A DNA stretch of 61,277 nucleotides from CAYUMU01 sp964445985 (GTDB taxonomy: Bacteria > Planctomycetota > Planctomycetia > Pirellulales > S012-138). Numbering within the stretch: the stretch's first letter is position 1; every line of letters begins with the position of its first letter. The translations under genes were made by a program, and so were the position numbers. The notes below the pieces were generated by a model. That model did no database searches. It had not been told where the DNA came from and worked only from the letters and a program-made list of their open reading frames with translations. The stretch covers positions 1 to 61,277 of the forward strand of contig CAYUMU010000033.1 of the NCBI GenBank assembly GCA_964445985.1, read 5' to 3'. This document shows, one piece after another, positions 56,605-61,277 of the stretch.

Positions 56605-57213
56605 CTATAGATCTAAAATCAGCGGCAGCCGTTCTTCCATTGCCATCCAGGCGGCAGCCTGCAAGGTTTGAGTTGTCTCGGCAACGTCGGCGGATGCGGA
56701 AACCTGGCTTAGCTCGCGGATCAGCCGCGGTAGCGAGCCGCACTCGAATTCGTCCCAATCGTCCGAGGCTGAGATCTCGACCGGCGCCGCAAAGTTGACG
56801 GGTAAAAAAACCGTGGCCGCCGCCAGATGGCACGCCGCTGGCTTGCGGCCGAGCAGGCGGTTCCACCAGCGGGGCTTTTTCTCCAGGGCTACCGTGGCTT
56901 GCCAGCGAAGTTCCAAAAAGGCGTCGTGCTCTAGCCGCTGGAAATAAATCGGCCCCGACTCGCGTTCTCCCCAGGGGTAGCCCAGCGGTTGGGCGAGCTC
57001 GGCGAACCGTGACGCCAGGGCGGCTCGTAATTGATTGGCGTGAGCGGCGGCCGGCAGTCCGCCGAGGGGCACGCCGGGCGGAATTTCTTGGATGTCGCCG
57101 GGCCGTCCATAGGCGTACACGCCCTGCTCTCGCCAGGCTAGTTCCATGGCGGGGGTGATGTAATGGCCGCTGAAATAGCGGGAGAGGGGCATGACCAGCA
57201 CATCGACCGCCAT
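56605..57213 (-). CDS. Hypothetical protein
   Basis: A 202-residue protein with no family I recognise. It begins MAVDVLVMPLSRYFSGHYIT, contains WREQGVYAYGRPGDIQEIPP and SGPIYFQRLEHDAFLELRWQ, and ends LQAAAWMAMEERLPLILDL. There is no signal peptide and no transmembrane helix. A second frame overlaps it over most of its length; this one has the more protein-like composition. It follows the 57376-57945 gene on the same strand after 162 bases, so the two may act together. The 418 bases between its stop and the STN gene are AT-richer and unassigned. Confidence 0.5.
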   Translation of the reverse strand: MAVDVLVMPLSRYFSGHYITPAMELAWREQGVYAYGRPGDIQEIPPGVPLGGLPAAAHANQLRAALASRFAELAQPLGYPWGERESGPIYFQRLEHDAFLELRWQATVALEKKPRWWNRLLGRKPAACHLAAATVFLPVNFAAPVEISASDDWDEFECGSLPRLIRELSQVSASADVAETTQTLQAAAWMAMEERLPLILDL

Positions 57214-57375
57214 CGTTTCCCCTTTTGGCGGAGGTTGCTAATTCCACCCTGGCATGGATGTTACCCGTCTTCCACCAGCAGTGGCCAAATTCGCCTGGGG
57301 GCTGATTGCCGGCAGCGACTATCTAGTATCCCACGGCTGGCGAGCGGCAACCAGACCCCAGCCACCCGTACGTTT

Positions 57376-57945
57376 CTACTGCGGAGGGCGGGGCATCCGG
57401 CGTTGAAACGGCGCCACTAGCCGCTGGGGCAGCGGTCGATCCGTGGCCTCGCTCCAGATCTGCCGCTCTTCGTCGTTGGCGTAGTAACGCAGCCAAATTT
57501 CGGGGTTGCCGCTGACGTCGGCACAGTCCCAGTGGAGGTAATTGCCGGGCAAATCCAGCTTCTTTTCGCACTCGGGCATGATGTTGCCGACGACTACCCG
57601 GTAGAGCTCGCGATCGGTGAGGTGGTCCGTGAAGTCGAGCACAATCCGTTGCGAGTAGAGCTTGTAGATGGTGTCCCAGAGCACAAAGTGCAAATCGTGG
57701 TCGTCGAGCGAATCGGCCGGCGGCAATTCCAGAGGCGGATCGAACCACTGGGCAATGGGAATCGTGGGCGCCAATTCCCACACCAGCAGCGACTCCAGGT
57801 ACGAGTTTTCCTCGGGCGTGGAGAGTATCGCCGTGTCTATGCGGCTGATAGACTCGTCGAGGAATGGTTCCAGAGCATCGCGCAGCTCGGCATTCCGCAA
57901 CAGGTGCTCTACTTCTTCTGGCGCTGGTCTTTGCACGCGTGACAT
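57376..57945 (-). CDS. Hypothetical protein
   Basis: A 189-residue protein with no recognised family. It is acidic and helical at the N-terminus (PEEVEHLLRNAELRDALEPF), with a middle region LDDHDLHFVLWDTIYKLYSQ and DHLTDRELYRVVVGNIMPEC, and a Trp/Tyr-containing end (IWLRYYANDEERQIWSEATD). Cys occurs twice (IMPEC, WDCAD), not in a metal-binding pattern. No export signal is visible. It is divergent from the FAD oxidoreductase across 232 bases, where I could not pick a confident promoter. Confidence 0.55.
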   Translation of the reverse strand: MSRVQRPAPEEVEHLLRNAELRDALEPFLDESISRIDTAILSTPEENSYLESLLVWELAPTIPIAQWFDPPLELPPADSLDDHDLHFVLWDTIYKLYSQRIVLDFTDHLTDRELYRVVVGNIMPECEKKLDLPGNYLHWDCADVSGNPEIWLRYYANDEERQIWSEATDRPLPQRLVAPFQRRMPRPPQ

Positions 57946-58177
57946 AGCGACAACTCAACCTCTCAACGACCACGGAGGATCCGCAGGCAATGCCATGCTC
58001 GCCGGACGATTTACGTAACCTACGAAAGTTCGACGACACCGCGACATATTCTCTGCTTCACACGGTTGTGTATTAGCATCAACTGCCCAATTTAAGCAGG
58101 AGTGCGGGCGCTGCAAGTAGATTTGACTTATCTCGATTCGTTTCTTGGCTGCCAGCACTTCCACAATCGATACAATC

Positions 58178-61135
58178 ATGAAGGTTCGCCAAACTATCAC
58201 GCAGCCGCAGGCAGCATCGCTGCAAACTGCGGTATCTGGGGAAGTCTACCTCGACCCGTACCACCTGGCGCTCTACAGCACCGACGCCAGCTTGTACAAG
58301 ATTCAGCCCTTGGCCGTGCTGGTGCCCAAATCGACCGCCGACGTGCAAGCCGCCATGGCCTGGGCGGCGGAGCAGGGCGTGGCCGTGATTCCGCGGGGCA
58401 GCGGCACCAGTCTTTCGGGCCAATCCATCGGTGCCGGCCTGGTGATCGATTTCAGCAAACACTTGAACAAGATTCTTGACCTCAATCCCACCGAAGGCGC
58501 CGCCGTGGTGCAGCCTGGCGTGGTGCTCGATCAGCTCAATCGAGCGGCGGCCCCGCATGGCTTGCAATTTGGCCCCGATGTGGCCACGAGCAGCCGCGCC
58601 AACCTGGGGGGCATGCTCGGCAACAATTCGGCCGGCGCTCGCAGCATCCTCAACGGCAAAATGGTCGATCACGTGTTCGAGGTCGAAACCGTTTTGGCCG
58701 ATGGTTCCCTGGCCAATTTTGGCTTCCTCACGCCCTCCGAACTGCAAAGCCGCCAACAAGGCGAGGGGCGGCAAGCGGCCATCTATCGGGCCATCCCGCG
58801 AATCATCGCCGAGAATCGTGACGAAATCCTGGCTCGGTTCCCGCGGATTCTCCGTCGCGTGAGCGGTTACAACCTCGATGAGTTTCTGCCTGAAACCCGC
58901 GACTGGTTTCCGGCGCCCATCAATGTGCAGCGGCTACGGGAGTTAGAGGCCGAGCGGTTCCCTGGGGCGAACTTCAATTTGGCGCGGCTGATCGTGGGGT
59001 CCGAAGGCACGCTAGCCACCGTGACCCAGGCCAAGGTGCATTTGGTGCCGCTGCCCAAGGAACGCGGGATTGTGGTGCTGCACTTTGGCTCGCTAAACGA
59101 AAGCTGCGCGGCGCTGGCTGCCGTGTTGGAATGCAAACCGTCGGCGGTGGAGTTCATCGATAAGATGATCATCGACATGGCGCGCAAGAGCCTGGAATAC
59201 CGCAACTATCTCGACTTTGTGGTGGGCGAGCCGGAGAGCCTGATCATCGTGGAGTTCAGCGGTGAAACGCGCGCAGCCGTGCAACACCAGTGCGACGAAG
59301 TGGTGGCCAAACTGCGAGGGCAGACGGGGCTGTATCACGTGCTGCCGGCGATGGAGCCGCGTCTCCGCGACCATATTTGGGCTTGCCGCAAGGCTTCGCT
59401 GCCACTGCTCATGGCGATTCCCGGGCAGCGCAAGCCGATCGCCTTTGTGGAAGACACCGCCGTTGAGCCAGCCCTCCTGCCGGAGTTCGTGCGGCGGTTT
59501 CGCGGTATCTTGCACGCCAACGGCACCGATGGCGCGTTTTACGGCCACGCCTCGGTGGGCTGCCTGCATATCCGCCCGCTGGTCGATGCGGCCAGTCGTG
59601 GCGATTTGCAAATGCTCGAACGCATTGCCAACGCCGTGGCCGACCTGGTGCTCGAGTTCGGCGGGGCCATGAGCGGCGAGCATGGCGACGGTCTGGCGCG
59701 GAGCTTTTTGAATGAGAAGCTGTTTGGCTCGCGGCTTTACGCGGCCTTCCGGCAAGTAAAGGCGGCCTTCGATCCCGAGAACCGCATGAACCCCGGCAAG
59801 GTGGTCGATGGCCCCAGCCCGATTGAAAACCTCCGTTACGGCGCCGACTACCGCACGTTGCCCATCCAAACCGCCCTCGATTTCAGCAGCCAGGGGGGAT
59901 TTGCCCGCTCGGTGGAACTTTGCAACGGCTCGGGCGTGTGCCGCAAGACCCAAACCGGCACCATGTGCCCTAGTTTCATGGTCACGGGCGACGAGGAGCA
60001 TAGTACCCGCGGCCGCGCCAACGCGCTGAGGCTGGTGCTCTCCGGCGCGTTGCCGCCCGCGGAGCTGACCGGCCAAAAGCTGTACAACACCTTCGACCTG
60101 TGCCTGCAATGCAAAGGCTGCAAAGGCGAGTGCCCCACCAATGTGGATGTGGCCAAGATGAAGGTCGAGTTTTTGCACCACTATTACCAGGAACATGGCG
60201 TGCCGCGGAGCGTGAGGGCCATGGCCAACGTGGCCAAACTCAACCGCTGGGGGTCGCGGCTAGCGCCCTTTTCCAACTGGTTGGCCCGGTTGCCTGGCAT
60301 GGGTTTGCTGCAGCAAAAGCTGCTGGGCGTGGACCATCGCCGCTCGCTGCCCTGGTTTCACCGCCGGCATTTTGGCCGCTGGTTTCGCCAGCATCAGGCG
60401 CAGAAGTCGCCGCACGCCTTGCCGGGCGCTCGCGGCAAGATCGTGCTGCTCGATGATTGCTTGACCAGCTATTGCGAACCGGGCGTCAACCAGGCTGCGG
60501 TGAAAGTGCTGGAGGCCGCCGGGTACGATGTGGTTCTGGCGGGACTCCCCTGCTGCGGTCGAGCGCACATTTCCAAGGGCCTGGTGAATGAAGCCAAAAC
60601 GCTCGCCCGCCAAAACCTGGCCACGTTGCGACCACACGTGCGCGAAGGCTGCTGGATTGTCGGCTCCGAACCCAGTTGCTTGTTGACCCTTTCCGACGAC
60701 TACCTCGATTTGGCGCCGGGGGAAGAATCACGCCGCCTGGCAAAGCAAGTCATTTTGATTGACTCGCTCCTGGTCCGCGAAGGTATCAAGCTTCCCGTGC
60801 ATCGGGATGCCCAGCCCGTGCTACTGCATGGGCATTGCCATCAGAAGGCGCTCGTGGGCGCGGGGGAGACCGTGCAAGCCTGCCAGCAAGTGAGCGACAA
60901 CGTGAAACTGCTCGACTCGGGCTGTTGCGGAATGGCCGGTTCGTTTGGCTACGAGCATTACGACATCAGCATGAAGATCGGCGAGCGCGTGCTGTTCCCG
61001 GCGGTCAAGAACGCCACCGAAGCCGCCGTGGTTGCCCCCGGCTTTTCCTGCCGCCATCAAATTCTGGAAGGCACCGGTCGCCAGGCGGAACACCCGCTGG
61101 AATACCTGGCCCGGCATCTCATTTCACGCGAATGA
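58178..61135 (+). CDS. Fused FAD-linked and Fe-S 2-hydroxyacid oxidoreductase
   Basis: A 985-residue protein joining GlcD- and GlcF-like parts. The N-terminal half is a PCMH-type FAD-binding domain (VIPRGSGTSLSGQSIGAGLV, GPDVATSSRANLGGMLGNNS) with the FAD-oxidase C-domain (GHASVGCLHIRPLVDAASRG, SGEHGDGLARS). Two ferredoxin-like cluster motifs follow near 582 (CNGSGVCRK...CP) and 641 (CLQCKGCKGECP). Two CCG motifs close it (LPCCGRAHISKG near 790, GCCGMAGSFG near 914). It probably oxidises D-lactate, glycolate or D-2-hydroxyglutarate and passes electrons to quinone. ATG at 58178; an upstream in-frame ATG at 58145 is possible. Confidence 0.92.
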   Translation: MKVRQTITQPQAASLQTAVSGEVYLDPYHLALYSTDASLYKIQPLAVLVPKSTADVQAAMAWAAEQGVAVIPRGSGTSLSGQSIGAGLVIDFSKHLNKILDLNPTEGAAVVQPGVVLDQLNRAAAPHGLQFGPDVATSSRANLGGMLGNNSAGARSILNGKMVDHVFEVETVLADGSLANFGFLTPSELQSRQQGEGRQAAIYRAIPRIIAENRDEILARFPRILRRVSGYNLDEFLPETRDWFPAPINVQRLRELEAERFPGANFNLARLIVGSEGTLATVTQAKVHLVPLPKERGIVVLHFGSLNESCAALAAVLECKPSAVEFIDKMIIDMARKSLEYRNYLDFVVGEPESLIIVEFSGETRAAVQHQCDEVVAKLRGQTGLYHVLPAMEPRLRDHIWACRKASLPLLMAIPGQRKPIAFVEDTAVEPALLPEFVRRFRGILHANGTDGAFYGHASVGCLHIRPLVDAASRGDLQMLERIANAVADLVLEFGGAMSGEHGDGLARSFLNEKLFGSRLYAAFRQVKAAFDPENRMNPGKVVDGPSPIENLRYGADYRTLPIQTALDFSSQGGFARSVELCNGSGVCRKTQTGTMCPSFMVTGDEEHSTRGRANALRLVLSGALPPAELTGQKLYNTFDLCLQCKGCKGECPTNVDVAKMKVEFLHHYYQEHGVPRSVRAMANVAKLNRWGSRLAPFSNWLARLPGMGLLQQKLLGVDHRRSLPWFHRRHFGRWFRQHQAQKSPHALPGARGKIVLLDDCLTSYCEPGVNQAAVKVLEAAGYDVVLAGLPCCGRAHISKGLVNEAKTLARQNLATLRPHVREGCWIVGSEPSCLLTLSDDYLDLAPGEESRRLAKQVILIDSLLVREGIKLPVHRDAQPVLLHGHCHQKALVGAGETVQACQQVSDNVKLLDSGCCGMAGSFGYEHYDISMKIGERVLFPAVKNATEAAVVAPGFSCRHQILEGTGRQAEHPLEYLARHLISRE

Positions 61136-61277
61136 AAAGCGTGCGCGTAAACAAGGTTGCGTTTCAGAACGCTTGCCTGCTGGGAAAAGATGTCGCCTGG
61201 GAAACCACCGTTCTCACAGTCGAACTGCACTTTAGGGGATCGTCTAACACCGTAGCCAATTGATCTTGGCACGAAAA
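61136..61277. other. Downstream non-coding end of the window
   Basis: No gene, hairpin or repeat was recognised in the last 142 bases; no T-run terminator follows the oxidoreductase stop. Confidence 0.5.

Overview
The window looks like a high-GC planctomycete chromosome segment, probably Pirellulales-like. The markers are six formylglycine-type sulfatases in 14 kb, a PSCyt1/DUF1549/DUF1553 cytochrome protein, a DUF1080 protein, large PQQ-type beta-propellers and several small planctomycete-type hypothetical proteins. The assignment rests on gene content alone. I see no tRNA, rRNA, CRISPR array or replication origin. The first 56 bases are the end of an insertion sequence that recurs at 53975-54030, and there is a 10-N gap at 36344-36353, so this is draft sequence.

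Layout. 0.1-7.6 kb: a transglutaminase-like/TPR secreted protein, a membrane-anchored TPR protein, a Tat-exported SMP-30 family protein and the PSD1 cytochrome protein. 7.8-12.3 kb: three sulfatases on the minus strand. 12.5-16.7 kb: housekeeping genes (Hen1-like RNA methyltransferase, release factor 3, Maf pyrophosphatase, RluA-family pseudouridine synthase). 17-23.2 kb: three plus-strand sulfatases, a frame-disrupted small secreted protein and an esterase. 23-31 kb: threonine aldolase, HU-like protein, uracil phosphoribosyltransferase and a 1245-residue propeller/Rossmann/malectin-like protein. 31-44 kb: RND permease, PurH, SASA-type esterase, acyl-CoA synthetase, RsmD, HTH-EIIA protein, another propeller, DUF1080 and a zinc ribbon. 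44-47.6 kb: a three-gene succinate dehydrogenase/fumarate reductase operon. 48.3-54 kb: an accessory island. 54-61 kb: an STN-repeat protein, two unknown proteins and a fused FAD/Fe-S oxidoreductase.

Together the secreted sulfatases, esterases, DUF1080, SMP-30 and propeller proteins suggest degradation of sulfated, acetylated polysaccharide. No sulfatase-maturing enzyme is in the window.

The most unusual part is the island at 48.9-54.0 kb. One- and two-gene modules (HEPN protein plus zinc-ribbon membrane protein; small acidic protein plus a second HEPN protein; ParD-like antitoxin plus zeta-like toxin; a transposase remnant) are separated by copies of one 210-bp repeat. All copies have the same orientation, and two differ at a single base. 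This may be a repeat-delimited array of RNase/toxin cassettes, possibly moved by a REP- or MITE-like element. Several start codons in the window appear to be GTG or TTG and were chosen from ribosome-binding sites.
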